DNA of 64,000 bases, taken from contig NZ_CP117522.1 in the NCBI RefSeq assembly GCF_031679605.1, positions 9,610,001-9,674,000 of the forward strand. The letters are read 5' to 3'. Below the pieces are notes generated by a model that saw only the letters and a list, made by a program, of their open reading frames with translations, was not told where the DNA came from and ran no database searches. This document shows positions 50,163-58,483 of this stretch, one piece after another. Position 1 is the stretch's first letter. The number at the start of each line of letters is the position of its first letter. This stretch comes from Streptomyces luomodiensis. Lineage in GTDB: Bacteria; Actinomycetota; Actinomycetes; Streptomycetales; Streptomycetaceae. The position numbers and the translations under genes are program-made.

Positions 50163-51530
50163 TCAGGTGCTGGACATGGTTGTGGGGGCCGGGGCGGCGG
50201 ACCGTCCCTCGGGATCTTCCACGTGCCGTGTCTCCTTGGCCAGAATGACCGTCCCCGCCGTGAGCCCGCTCATCAGGGCGATGAAGACGACGACGCCGGT
50301 CACGCTGTGGTCGAACCAGAGCAGCAGCGCCGTGGCGAGCATCGGCGCGAGTCCGCCGGTCAGGACGGTGCCGATGTTGTTGGCGACGCCGACCGCGCTG
50401 AACCGGACCTTGGTGTCGAAGAGTTCCGCGAAGAACGCGGGCTGCGAGCCGAGGATCGCCGACTGCCCGGCGCCGAGGGTGACCAGCAGCGCCACCCAGA
50501 TGAGCGCTGTGTTCCCGCCGTCGACGATCGTGAAGAACGGCCACGCCGCGAGCAGCAGCACCAGCGCCCCGCCGATCGACACGGGCCGCCGCCCGACACG
50601 GTCCGAGAGCGCGCCGAATGCGGGCACCGTCACCAGCTTCACGGCCGCCGCGATCGAGATTCCGCTGAGCAACGCAGCGGTCGACAGGCCCCGGTCCTCG
50701 GCGTACGCCACGGAGAAAGTGCCGAAGATGTAGTAGCCGGCGTTCTCGGCGGCACCCGCGCCGATCACGATCAGCATCTCCTTGGGGTAGCGCCGCCAGG
50801 CTTCCACGAACCGGGTGCGGGCCAGCCGCTCGCGCCATGTGCCGCTGCGGTCCCGGGGGACGGTGGCGCCGTTCTCTTTGAACTCGGCGGTCTCGTCGAG
50901 GGACGTGCGCACCCACAGCCCGAACAGCGTGAGCACCGCGCTGAGCAGGAACGGGATGCGCCAGCCCCAGGCCAGGAACGCGTCCTCGCTCAGCAGCCCG
51001 GTACAGAGCGCGAAGGCGCCCGTGGACAGCAGCGTCCCGGTGCCTGTGCCGATCGCGGGCAGCGAGGTGAGCAGCCCGCGCCACTTCGGCGGCGCGTTCT
51101 CGAACAGGATGATCAGCGCCCCGGTCTTCTCGCCGCCCGCCGCGAACCCCTGCACGAACCGCAGCAGGGTCAGGAGCAGCGGCGCGGCCACGCCTATCCG
51201 CGCGTACGTCGGCAGCAGCCCGATGGCGGTGGTGGCGAGGCCCATCAGGAGCAGCGTCGCCACGAGAACCTTCTTACGGCCCTGTGTGTCGCCCTTCTCG
51301 CCGAAGTAGGCGCCGCCGAGCGGCCGCGCGAGGAAGCCGATGGCGAAGGTGCCGTAGGCGAGGATCGTGCCGACGAGCGGGTCGCTGTCGGGGAAGTAGA
51401 GCTTGTTGAACACCAGTGACGCCGCGGTGCCGTAGAGGGCGAAGTCGTACCACTCGACGGTCGTTCCGAAGACGGCCGCGATCGCCGTCCTCGGTTGCAA
51501 CAGCCGCCTTCTGCTTGCCACTTCGCTCAT
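50163..51530 (-). CDS. MFS transporter, MHS subfamily
   Basis: A 455-residue, 12-helix symporter with TTVEWYDFALYGTAASLVFNKLYFP, YFGEKGDTQGRKKVLVATLL and LRFVQGFAAGGEKTGALIILF (Lys-Thr where Glu-Tyr is usual). AGGGAG precedes ATG 51530. It is divergent from the IclR gene at 51689, which heads the CoA-transferase/citryl-CoA lyase operon, so it likely imports the organic acid processed there. The C-terminal tail is Ala/Pro-rich. Confidence 0.9.
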   Translation of the reverse strand: MSEVASRRRLLQPRTAIAAVFGTTVEWYDFALYGTAASLVFNKLYFPDSDPLVGTILAYGTFAIGFLARPLGGAYFGEKGDTQGRKKVLVATLLLMGLATTAIGLLPTYARIGVAAPLLLTLLRFVQGFAAGGEKTGALIILFENAPPKWRGLLTSLPAIGTGTGTLLSTGAFALCTGLLSEDAFLAWGWRIPFLLSAVLTLFGLWVRTSLDETAEFKENGATVPRDRSGTWRERLARTRFVEAWRRYPKEMLIVIGAGAAENAGYYIFGTFSVAYAEDRGLSTAALLSGISIAAAVKLVTVPAFGALSDRVGRRPVSIGGALVLLLAAWPFFTIVDGGNTALIWVALLVTLGAGQSAILGSQPAFFAELFDTKVRFSAVGVANNIGTVLTGGLAPMLATALLLWFDHSVTGVVVFIALMSGLTAGTVILAKETRHVEDPEGRSAAPAPTTMSST

Positions 51531-51688
51531 GGGACTCCCTCGTCGTCGGACGCCTGGAGCGGTCGAGAACCACCGTCGTACCACCTGGTGGTCCTCTTGT
51601 GCCGCTGAATGGTTTGGTGATGTTATGGAGGGGCCCACCTCATGGCAAGGGGTCGGCACCGATGTGTTCCGTTTCCGGGAGGAGACCC

Positions 51689-52450
51689 ATGCCCGAGTCC
51701 GAAGCAGGGGGCGTGCGCAGCGTGCAGCGCGCGGTCGATCTGCTCGCTCTGTACGACGCCGAGCACCCCGCCCGCACCGTCCGCGAACTGGTCGACGAGA
51801 CGGGTCTGGCCAAGAGCACCGTCGTCCGTCTCGTGCACACGCTGGAGCAGTGCGGCCTGCTGTGGAGCCGCGGCGACGGCCGCACGGTGCCCGGCCCCGG
51901 CCTGCTCCGCTGGGCCGAACTGGCCAGCTCCACCTGGCAGTTGCCCGAGGCGGCGCTCGCCCTGATGAAGCAGCTGAGCGAGGCCAGCGGCGGCGAGGCC
52001 GTGCATCTGTACGTGCGTCAGCGGGACGCCCGCGTCTGCATCGCCCGGCACGAGGGCACCCGCACCCTGCGGCACGTGGTCCGCGTCGGCGAGGAGATGC
52101 CGCTGTGGTCCGGCGCCGCCAGCCACGTCCTCCTCTCCCGCGCCGAACGCGCCGACGTCGAGGCGGTGGCCGCGACCGCCCCGCACGAGGACTGGCCCAC
52201 GCTGCTGTGGGAGCGGGCGCAGCGGGCCGCGGTGGCGGGCTGGTCGGCCAGCCACGGGGAGCGCGAGGCGGGCGTGTCCGGTGTCGCCGCGCCCGTCTTC
52301 GGCCGGTCCGGCCGCGTCGTCGCCGCGCTCGCCCTGGGCGGGCCCACCACACGCTTCACCGAGGAGACCGTGGCCGACTTCGCGAAGCTCCTCGTCGAGT
52401 CGGCCACGGCACTCACCGCCCTCGACTGCATCGGAGGCACCGCCCGATGA
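51689..52450 (+). CDS. IclR family transcriptional regulator
   Basis: A 253-residue regulator. The N-terminal winged HTH is SVQRAVDLLALYDAEHPARTVRELVDETGLAKSTVVRLVHTLEQCGLL; the C-terminal IclR effector domain (GAF-like) includes MPLWSGAASHVLLS and GVSGVAAPVFGRSGRVVAAL. GGGAGGAG precedes ATG 51689. Its stop overlaps the CoA-transferase start (ATGA), so it is part of the operon it likely controls, together with the divergent MHS transporter. The ligand is probably the imported acid. Confidence 0.92.
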   Translation: MPESEAGGVRSVQRAVDLLALYDAEHPARTVRELVDETGLAKSTVVRLVHTLEQCGLLWSRGDGRTVPGPGLLRWAELASSTWQLPEAALALMKQLSEASGGEAVHLYVRQRDARVCIARHEGTRTLRHVVRVGEEMPLWSGAASHVLLSRAERADVEAVAATAPHEDWPTLLWERAQRAAVAGWSASHGEREAGVSGVAAPVFGRSGRVVAALALGGPTTRFTEETVADFAKLLVESATALTALDCIGGTAR

Positions 52451-53652
52451 GCACGCCACTTCTGGAGGGCGTACGCGTCCTCGACCTCACGAACGTCCTC
52501 GCCGGCCCCTTCGCGGGCTATCAGCTCGCCCTCCAGGGCGCCGACGTACTGAAGATCGAGATGCCCGGATCAGGCGATCTGGCCCGGCAGTTGGGCGCCG
52601 ACCGCGCGCTCAGCGAGGACCTGCTCGGCGCCTCGTTCCTCGCGCAGAACGCCGGCAAGCGCTCCCTCACCCTCAACCTCAAGGAAGCGGCGGGCAAGGA
52701 GGCCCTGCTGCGGGCCGTGCGCGACGCCGACGTCCTCGTGGAGAACTTCCGGCCCGGCGTGATGGACCGCCTCGGCGTCGGCTGGGAGGTACTGAAGGGC
52801 GAGAACCCGGGCCTCGTCTACTGCGCCATCTCCGGCTTCGGGCAGACCGGACCGATGCGCGAACGCCCCGCCTACGACCAGATCGTGCAGGGCCTCAGCG
52901 GCATGATGAGCGTCACCGGCACTCCCGAGGCCACCCCGCTGCGGGCGGGATTCCCGGTCGCGGACACGCTGGGCGGCATGGCGGCCGCGTACGCCATCGC
53001 GGCCGCGCTCGTCCGCCGCGCTCGCACCGGCGAGGGTGCCCTCCTCGACGTGTCGATGCTGGAGGCCGCACTCACGGCGATGGGCTGGGTCACCTCCAAC
53101 TACCTGATCACCGGCCGGACTCCGCAGCCCATGGGCAACGAGAACTTCACCGCGGCCCCCTCCGGCACCTTCGCGACCGCCGACGGCCACCTCAACATCG
53201 CCGCCAACCGCCAGCAGCAGTTCGCGACGCTGTGCCGGCTCATCGGCCGCGACGACCTCCTGGCCGACCCGCGCTTCGTCCACCCCGCCGACCGCAAGAC
53301 GCACCGCGATCAGCTGCGCGCCGAGGTCGAGGCCGGGCTCGCGCTGCGCACCGCCAAGGAGTGGGAGGAGATCCTCTCCGACGCGGGCGTCCCCGCCGCC
53401 CGCGTCCTGTCCGTCCCGGACGCCCTCGGCCTGGAGCAGCTGGCGGCCCGCGGCTTTGTCCACCGCCTCACCTTCCCCGACGGCCGCGACCGGCCTCTGG
53501 AGGTTCTGGGCAGCGCGATCCAGGTGGACGGCGAACCGGTCGGCCCGGCCGGCCCGCCCCCGCTGCTCGGCGAACACACCGACGCGGTCCTGGCCGAACT
53601 CGGTTACGGGGAGCGGGAGATCGAGGAACTGCGCGCGAACGAAGCGGTGTGA
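52447..53652 (+). CDS. Class III (CaiB/BaiF-type) CoA-transferase
   Basis: A 401-residue family III CoA-transferase: PLLEGVRVLDLTNVLAGPFAGYQLALQGADVLKIE, DADVLVENFRPGVMDRLG, and the catalytic Asp in RPAYDQIVQGLSGMMSVTG. Relatives move CoA from succinyl-, acetyl- or similar CoA to a carboxylic acid. It overlaps both the IclR gene and the citryl-CoA lyase-like gene by 1-4 bases. The pair could activate a citrate-like hydroxy-tricarboxylate or citramalate-type acid as the CoA ester for cleavage by the next enzyme. Confidence 0.92.
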   Translation: MSTPLLEGVRVLDLTNVLAGPFAGYQLALQGADVLKIEMPGSGDLARQLGADRALSEDLLGASFLAQNAGKRSLTLNLKEAAGKEALLRAVRDADVLVENFRPGVMDRLGVGWEVLKGENPGLVYCAISGFGQTGPMRERPAYDQIVQGLSGMMSVTGTPEATPLRAGFPVADTLGGMAAAYAIAAALVRRARTGEGALLDVSMLEAALTAMGWVTSNYLITGRTPQPMGNENFTAAPSGTFATADGHLNIAANRQQQFATLCRLIGRDDLLADPRFVHPADRKTHRDQLRAEVEAGLALRTAKEWEEILSDAGVPAARVLSVPDALGLEQLAARGFVHRLTFPDGRDRPLEVLGSAIQVDGEPVGPAGPPPLLGEHTDAVLAELGYGEREIEELRANEAV

Positions 53653-54488
53653 TGACCGAAGGTCCCGTACGTACCGAGGCGGCGCTGATCGAGCAGGACC
53701 GGGTCACCGACTGGTGGTCCACGGCCGTGAGCCGCGTCCGCCCCGGCGAGATCCTGCTCCGCGGCTACCCGGTGGAACAGCTCATCGGCCACGTCACCTT
53801 CGCCGAACAGATCTGGCTGATGCTACGCGGCGAACTGCCAACTCCCCTACAGGGCAAGCTCCTTGAGGCAGCCCTCGTCTCCGCCGTCGACCACGGCCCG
53901 CAGGCGCCGTCCATCGCCGCTGCGCGGATGGCCGCCACCTGCGGAGTGGGCCTCAACAGCGCGGTCGCCACCGGCGCGGGGCTGCTCGGCGACACGCATG
54001 GTGGGGCGGGCCAGCAGTGCATGGAGATTCTGGAGCGCATCGTCGCGGGCGCCGAACCGCGCGCCGTGGTCGCGGAGTTCAGGGAACGCAAGGCGTACGT
54101 CCCCGGCTTCGGACACCGCTTCCACCCGCACGACCCGCGCCGCGATCCGCTGCTCGCGCTGGTGAGGGAGGCGGTGGAGGCGGGGGAGGTGCCGGGCCGT
54201 GCGCTGGCCGCCGGTCTCGCGCTGGAGGCGGCGCTGGCGGAGGGCCGTGCCCGTCCGGTCCCGATGAACATCGACGGGGCGACCGCCATCGTCTACGCCG
54301 AACTGGGCTTCCCCGCCGAACTGGGGCGTGGCCTCTTCATCCTCTCCCGCAGCGTCGGCATCCTCGCCCACGCCTGGGAGGAACACGGGAGCGGGACCCG
54401 GATCAAGGGCCCCCTGCCCAGGCCCCTGCTGGCCGGATACCACGGTGTGGCCCCGCGCGACCTGGAGCGCGCGCGCCGTATGGGGTGA
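53652..54488 (+). CDS. Citrate synthase-fold citryl-CoA lyase-like enzyme
   Basis: A 278-residue citrate-synthase-fold protein. It has the short N-terminus typical of citryl-CoA lyases, NSAVATGAGLLGDTHGGAGQQC (His) and VPGFGHRFHPHDPRRDPLL (second His and Asp region). At 278 residues it lacks the extra helices of full citrate synthase (about 380-430), matching the lyase group. It starts at ATG 53652, overlapping the CoA-transferase stop. With that CoA-transferase it probably splits an acyl-CoA ester of a citrate-like acid into acyl-CoA and an oxo acid. Exact substrate unknown. Confidence 0.85.
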   Translation: MTEGPVRTEAALIEQDRVTDWWSTAVSRVRPGEILLRGYPVEQLIGHVTFAEQIWLMLRGELPTPLQGKLLEAALVSAVDHGPQAPSIAAARMAATCGVGLNSAVATGAGLLGDTHGGAGQQCMEILERIVAGAEPRAVVAEFRERKAYVPGFGHRFHPHDPRRDPLLALVREAVEAGEVPGRALAAGLALEAALAEGRARPVPMNIDGATAIVYAELGFPAELGRGLFILSRSVGILAHAWEEHGSGTRIKGPLPRPLLAGYHGVAPRDLERARRMG

Positions 54489-54611
54489 CGTCACGGTGGG
54501 AAGCCGCGTACCGACTGGGGCACCAGCCATCCCGGCGTCCGAGGATATGGGCCGCTTCTGATGAGACCAGGTCCGGCGCATACCTGCGGGCCGCGACCGG
54601 ACCGGGTGCTG

Positions 54612-55016
54612 TCAGCGGCCGGGGACGGGCAGGAGGCCCTCGGTGTACTGGGCGCGTCCGAAGCCGAACGACCAGTCCTGGGGCCCGTTCTCGAAGATGG
54701 AGACGAAGACGTCCTCGCCGTCGATACCGAGGGGCTCCAACCGTTCGGCAACGGTCCGGAAGACGCGTTGCTTGACCTCGGTCGTGCGCCCTTCCTGAGT
54801 GAAGATCTGGATCATCACGAGCCGCTCGCCGCGCTCGAAGCCGAGGCCGGCGTCGAGGGCGATGACATGGTCGGCGTCGTGCTCGGTGAGGATCTGGAAT
54901 CTGTCCCGCTCGGGGATGCCCAGCACATCCACCAGGGCACGGTGTGTCGCGTCGGCGATCGCCCGCAGCTCGTCGGTGCGTCGCCCGCGGATGAGATCGA
55001 TGCGTACCAAAGGCAT
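54612..55016 (-). CDS. Tautomerase family protein (MIF/4-OT superfamily)
   Basis: A 134-residue tautomerase-fold protein with the catalytic Pro immediately after Met (MPLVRIDLIRGR), IADATHRALVDVLGIPERDRFQIL and VFVSIFENGPQDWSFGFGRAQY. The tandem beta-alpha-beta architecture in one chain matches MIF-like and cis-CaaD-like members. AAGGAG lies 8 bases before ATG 55016. It lies downstream of the MBL-fold gene on the same strand. A keto-enol tautomerase in aromatic or oxo-acid metabolism is plausible. Confidence 0.88.
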   Translation of the reverse strand: MPLVRIDLIRGRRTDELRAIADATHRALVDVLGIPERDRFQILTEHDADHVIALDAGLGFERGERLVMIQIFTQEGRTTEVKQRVFRTVAERLEPLGIDGEDVFVSIFENGPQDWSFGFGRAQYTEGLLPVPGR

Positions 55017-55126
55017 GAGTGTGACTCCTTTTCCGCCGGGTCGCACTTCGACGCTAGTGACCGCCTGGCCTGGACGGAAATGCCTGTCGCGCGCAGTCCA
55101 TGCGCGTGGGACATGGATGCAGGGTC

Positions 55127-55183
55127 ATTGCTGACCGGCGGGAACGGCCGCAGTCGCGCCCACTCCGTATCCGTCAGATCACC
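55127..55183 (-). pseudogene. N-terminal fragment of an IS5-type transposase
   Basis: The minus strand reads GDLTDTEWARLRPFPPVSN, the usual opening of Streptomyces IS5-family transposases. No continuation is seen. It overlaps the last bases of the metallo-beta-lactamase-fold gene, which therefore may have acquired its stop codon from the element. Confidence 0.4.
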
Positions 55184-55944
55184 TCGAAGGTGGCGCCGGG
55201 GGCGGCGTAGTCGACGGGACCGTCGAACCGCGCCGAGGCACGCGCCACGGCTTGCTGCGGGGTGAGGAAGCGGCCGACGTGTGTCACGATCAGTCGGCCC
55301 ACCCCGGCCGTGCGGGCTGTGTCCCCGGTGTCCTCGGGCGTGTGGTGCACCTGTTCGCCCTCGACTGGTGCCTGTGCGCTTTCGGCTTCGCACAACAGCA
55401 CGTCGCATCCCTCGGCCAGCTCGGTGAGGCTGGGGCACGGTGCTGTGTCCCCGGAGTACACCAGCGACGTGCCCGCAGCCTCGATGCGCACTGCGAAGGC
55501 CGGGATGCCGTGCGACACCGCGCGGCTGGTCAGTCGGAGCGAGCCGATGGCCGCCTGATGTCCGTCGTGCAATTCGGTTACCGCGAAGGCGGATTCGACC
55601 GGGCTGCGAGCCGGGGTGTTGGTGAGGAAATTGGCCAGCCGGTCGGCGATTCCAGGCGGACCGTAGAGAGGGATCGGCGCCGCGAGGTGGATGTCCGCGT
55701 ACAGGGCGCCGTAGTAGGCGGTGAGCAGGTCCGCGCTGTGATCGGCGTGCAGGTGCGAGATCCAGATCGCATCGAGCTCATCCAGCCGCACATGACGCTG
55801 GAGCGGGCCGAGTGTCCCGCTGCCCGCGTCCATCCAGATACGGGTGTCCCCGCTCGACACCAGGTAGCCCGAGCATGGATTGTCCACGCTCGGGTAGGGC
55901 GTCGCGCAGCCCAGGACCGTGAGGTGAAGAAGCTCATCGCCCAT
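55174..55944 (-). CDS. Metallo-beta-lactamase-fold hydrolase (RNase Z-like)
   Basis: A 256-residue MBL-fold protein. The metal motif is HLHADHSADL; further ligands are in SRAVSHGIPAF, LVYSGDTAPCPSL and LIVTHVGRFLTP. The LTVLGCATPYPSVDNPCSGYLVSSGDTRIWMDAGSGTLG start is typical of the RNase Z/phosphodiesterase-like branch of small hydrolases in Streptomyces. The C-terminus abuts a transposase fragment. Substrate may be a cyclic nucleotide or small ester; not determinable. Confidence 0.9.
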   Translation of the reverse strand: MGDELLHLTVLGCATPYPSVDNPCSGYLVSSGDTRIWMDAGSGTLGPLQRHVRLDELDAIWISHLHADHSADLLTAYYGALYADIHLAAPIPLYGPPGIADRLANFLTNTPARSPVESAFAVTELHDGHQAAIGSLRLTSRAVSHGIPAFAVRIEAAGTSLVYSGDTAPCPSLTELAEGCDVLLCEAESAQAPVEGEQVHHTPEDTGDTARTAGVGRLIVTHVGRFLTPQQAVARASARFDGPVDYAAPGATFEVI

Positions 55945-56393
55945 CCCAAGATTCTATCGGCCGATGCGACCCCGGCCAGCGCCGCGGACTCCGCCCGCAC
56001 GGCGGTGCGCGCCACTTCACGCGCTGAGCCGCGGGCGGCGGCCAGGGTCCGCCGCTCAACCGACTGCCTCCTGGCCGACGGTGAAAGCCCGCCGCCCGTC
56101 GACCCTGTTTCCCGCTTGGGACACCTACGGCATCGACGACACCTGCCAGCACGAGCCCCCCGAGCCCGTGGCGCGCGTCTGAAAGCCCGTGGCCGGGTGG
56201 TGAACGCGGCCACGGCGCGCCGTCCGGCCCGGTATGGACACCGATCCGGCAGGCCCGTCGGGCGGGCCGATCCGCGGTCGGGCCGCCGGATGGGGGCGTC
56301 AGGCCGGTTGGTGAGTTCGTGAAGTGGCTTCGTGAGGTCTTCGTCACCACCGATTCACCGGAGGGTATTGCAATCCATTCATGGAAGAGGAAC
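55945..56393. other. Gap with no supported gene
   Basis: About 450 bases of GC-rich sequence between the MBL gene and the NCS1 operator. A plus-strand peptide (YGIDDTCQHE) near 56130 recalls Rieske proteins, but no frame extends it. Confidence 0.35.
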
Positions 56394-56413
56394 CCTGCAT
56401 AGACATATGCAGG
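56394..56413. promoter_or_regulatory. Palindromic operator candidate upstream of the NCS1 transporter
   Basis: CCTGCATA-GACA-TATGCAGG is a perfect 8-bp inverted repeat 66 bases before the transporter start. A shorter TCCAT/ATGGA pair sits at 56374-56385. Confidence 0.55.
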
Positions 56414-56478
56414 CGGTGGTGCGGCCCCGAGCTCTGGCGTGCCCGGCCCCGCCGAGGAACGGCAGGACGGAGCACGTG

Positions 56479-57894
56479 GTGGCACAGGCCATGGTCGAAC
56501 GGCGTTCCATCGACGTCATCCCCGACGAGGAGCGCCATGGGACGGCGTTCTCTCAGTTCACCCTCTGGCTCGGGGCCAATCTCCAGATCACCACGGTCGT
56601 CACCGGCGCGCTTGCCGTCGTCTTCGGCGGTGACGTGGTCTGGTCCGTGGTGGGGCTGCTCGTCGGCAATCTGCTGGGCGGCGCGGTCATGGCCCTGCAC
56701 TCGGCGCAGGGGCCCCGGCTGGGCCTGCCGCAGATGATCTCCTCGCGGGCGCAGTTCGGGGTGCGCGGAGCGGTCGTACCGCTGGTCCTGGTGGTCGTGA
56801 TGTACATCGGGTTCTTCGCCAGCGGTTCGGTGCTCGCCGGCCAGGCGGTCGGCAAGCTGACCCACCTCGGCCCGGTGCCCGGCATCATCGGCTTCGCCCT
56901 GGTGACCGGTGTCATGGCGACCGTGGGCTACCGGGTGGTCCACGCCCTGGGCCGGGTGGCCAGCGTGGTGTGCGCGCTGGCCTTCGTCTACCTGGGTGTG
57001 CGCCTGATGGAACGAGCGGATCTCGCACACCTCGCACACCAGCACCACTTCGCGCTGCCGATGTTCCTGCTGGCCATGTCCTTGTCGGCGTCGTGGCAGC
57101 TGGCGTTCGGGCCGTACGTGGCGGACTACTCGCGCTATCTGCCGCGCACCACGTCCGCACGGGCCACGTTCGGCTGGACTCTGGCCGGTACGGTGCTGGG
57201 TGCCCAATGGTCGATGAGCTTCGGCGTGCTGGTCGCGGCCACCGCCGGCACGGCCTTCGTGGACGACCAGGTCGGCTACGTGGTGGGCCTGGGTGGGACC
57301 GGTCTGGTGGCGTCCTTCCTGTACTTCGTCATCGCGCTGGGCAAGCTGACGGTGAACGTGCTCAACACCTACGGCGGATTCATGTCCCTCGTGACCAGCG
57401 TCAGCGGATTCCGCGGCCGGCGGGTGCTGTCGCAGCGCGGTCGTACCGCCTACATCCTGGGCATCATGGTCGCGGGCACCGCCGTGGCGCTCGCGGGGCG
57501 CACGTCGTTCCTGGACTCCTTCGCCGACTTCCTGCTGTTCCTGCTGACGTTCTTCACCCCGTGGTCGGCGATCAACCTGGTGGACTACTACCTGCTCTCC
57601 AAGGAGCGGTACGACCTGCCGGCCCTGAGCGATCCCAACGGCCGTTACGGCGGCTGGCGCTGGGATGCCCTGCTGGTCTACGGCGTCGGTCTCGTCGCCC
57701 AGTTCCCGTTCCTGTCCACCAGCTTCTACACCGGCCCCCTGGTGACTCCGCTCGGCGGTGCCGACATCTCGTGGATCGTCGGTCTGATCGTTCCGGCCGT
57801 GCTCTACGCGGCCCTGGGCTCCCGCCGTGCCCGCACCGCACCGCCTTCCCCCACGACCGCCGACGCGTCCCGCACCGCCTCGCGCGCCAGCTGA
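56479..57894 (+). CDS. NCS1 family nucleobase:cation symporter
   Basis: A 471-residue, roughly 12-helix LeuT-fold transporter. The pattern is that of bacterial cytosine/purine/allantoin permeases: RHGTAFSQFTLWLGANLQITTVVTGALAVVFGGDVVWSVVGLLVGNLLGG, the LPQMISSRAQFGVRG substrate segment and WQLAFGPYVADYSRYLP. I chose GTG 56479 because GGAG lies 6 bases upstream; ATG 56491 is possible. The closest plus-strand neighbour is the Lrp gene, after a 589-base gap. It likely imports a purine, pyrimidine or hydantoin-like compound. The C-terminal 25 residues are Ser/Thr/Ala-rich. Confidence 0.9.
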   Translation: MAQAMVERRSIDVIPDEERHGTAFSQFTLWLGANLQITTVVTGALAVVFGGDVVWSVVGLLVGNLLGGAVMALHSAQGPRLGLPQMISSRAQFGVRGAVVPLVLVVVMYIGFFASGSVLAGQAVGKLTHLGPVPGIIGFALVTGVMATVGYRVVHALGRVASVVCALAFVYLGVRLMERADLAHLAHQHHFALPMFLLAMSLSASWQLAFGPYVADYSRYLPRTTSARATFGWTLAGTVLGAQWSMSFGVLVAATAGTAFVDDQVGYVVGLGGTGLVASFLYFVIALGKLTVNVLNTYGGFMSLVTSVSGFRGRRVLSQRGRTAYILGIMVAGTAVALAGRTSFLDSFADFLLFLLTFFTPWSAINLVDYYLLSKERYDLPALSDPNGRYGGWRWDALLVYGVGLVAQFPFLSTSFYTGPLVTPLGGADISWIVGLIVPAVLYAALGSRRARTAPPSPTTADASRTASRAS

Positions 57895-58440
57895 AGTGAT
57901 CCGTCGCCCGAGATCACCCGGCGCCCCTGCGGACGCGTGCGGGAGGTGAGGGGCTCCCTCCGGGAGACTCGGCCAGGGCCTGCCCGGCGGGCCTTCCAGC
58001 GGCGACGGTCCCGCCCCGATTCGTCCGCGCCGGTCCCGCCTTGCGGGCACGGCCAGCGTGCTGGTCAGCGGTCCCGCCATGACGGTGACGGAATCCGGCA
58101 CGACACGGGACGACACGACACGGTACGGCACGCGCACGGCACGCTCGCCGCCACCGTCGGTGCGCACGGCAGCCGCCTGCCATACCCGCCCGTGCCGTTC
58201 CGTAAGTGTGGCTCCCGCAGCGGGCGACGTCGGCGGTCATGCCGTACGGGACCCTCGGAGAAGAACGGACAGCGGCCCAGGTCATGGCCGAGCGGGGCAC
58301 TGGTGAACTCTTCTGGCGACGGACATGGGGAAATCCTTCATGCGCTGTCCATCCGCAGGAAAGGTCCGGAGCAGCGCTTTTGTTGCCGCCCTGAGTTCCA
58401 GCTGCTCGATCACACCTCGCTGACCAGCAATAATGCAGGA
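57895..58440. other. Long intergenic stretch between NCS1 and Lrp genes
   Basis: About 550 bases without a supported gene. The last 100 bases before 58441 are relatively AT-rich and lead into the Lrp promoter. Confidence 0.4.
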
Positions 58441-58477
58441 TTCCGCCATTGACTGGCGGAAAATCGCTGGTTAGCTT
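58441..58477 (+). promoter_or_regulatory. Lrp promoter with palindrome over the -35 box; likely leaderless start
   Basis: TTGACT (58449-58454) and TAGCTT (58472-58477) are 17 bases apart. The -10 ends 6 bases before ATG 58484, so transcription should begin at or next to the A of ATG. TTCCGCCA-TTGAC-TGGCGGAA (58441-58461) is a perfect 8-bp inverted repeat covering the -35 box, ideal for autorepression. Confidence 0.65.
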
Positions 58478-58483
58478 CGGTGC

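Noticed and set aside
56120..56182. Rieske-like peptide YGIDDTCQHEPPEPVARV
   Set aside because: A single short motif with only one CxH-like element, no second Cys/His pair and no open frame or ribosome site.
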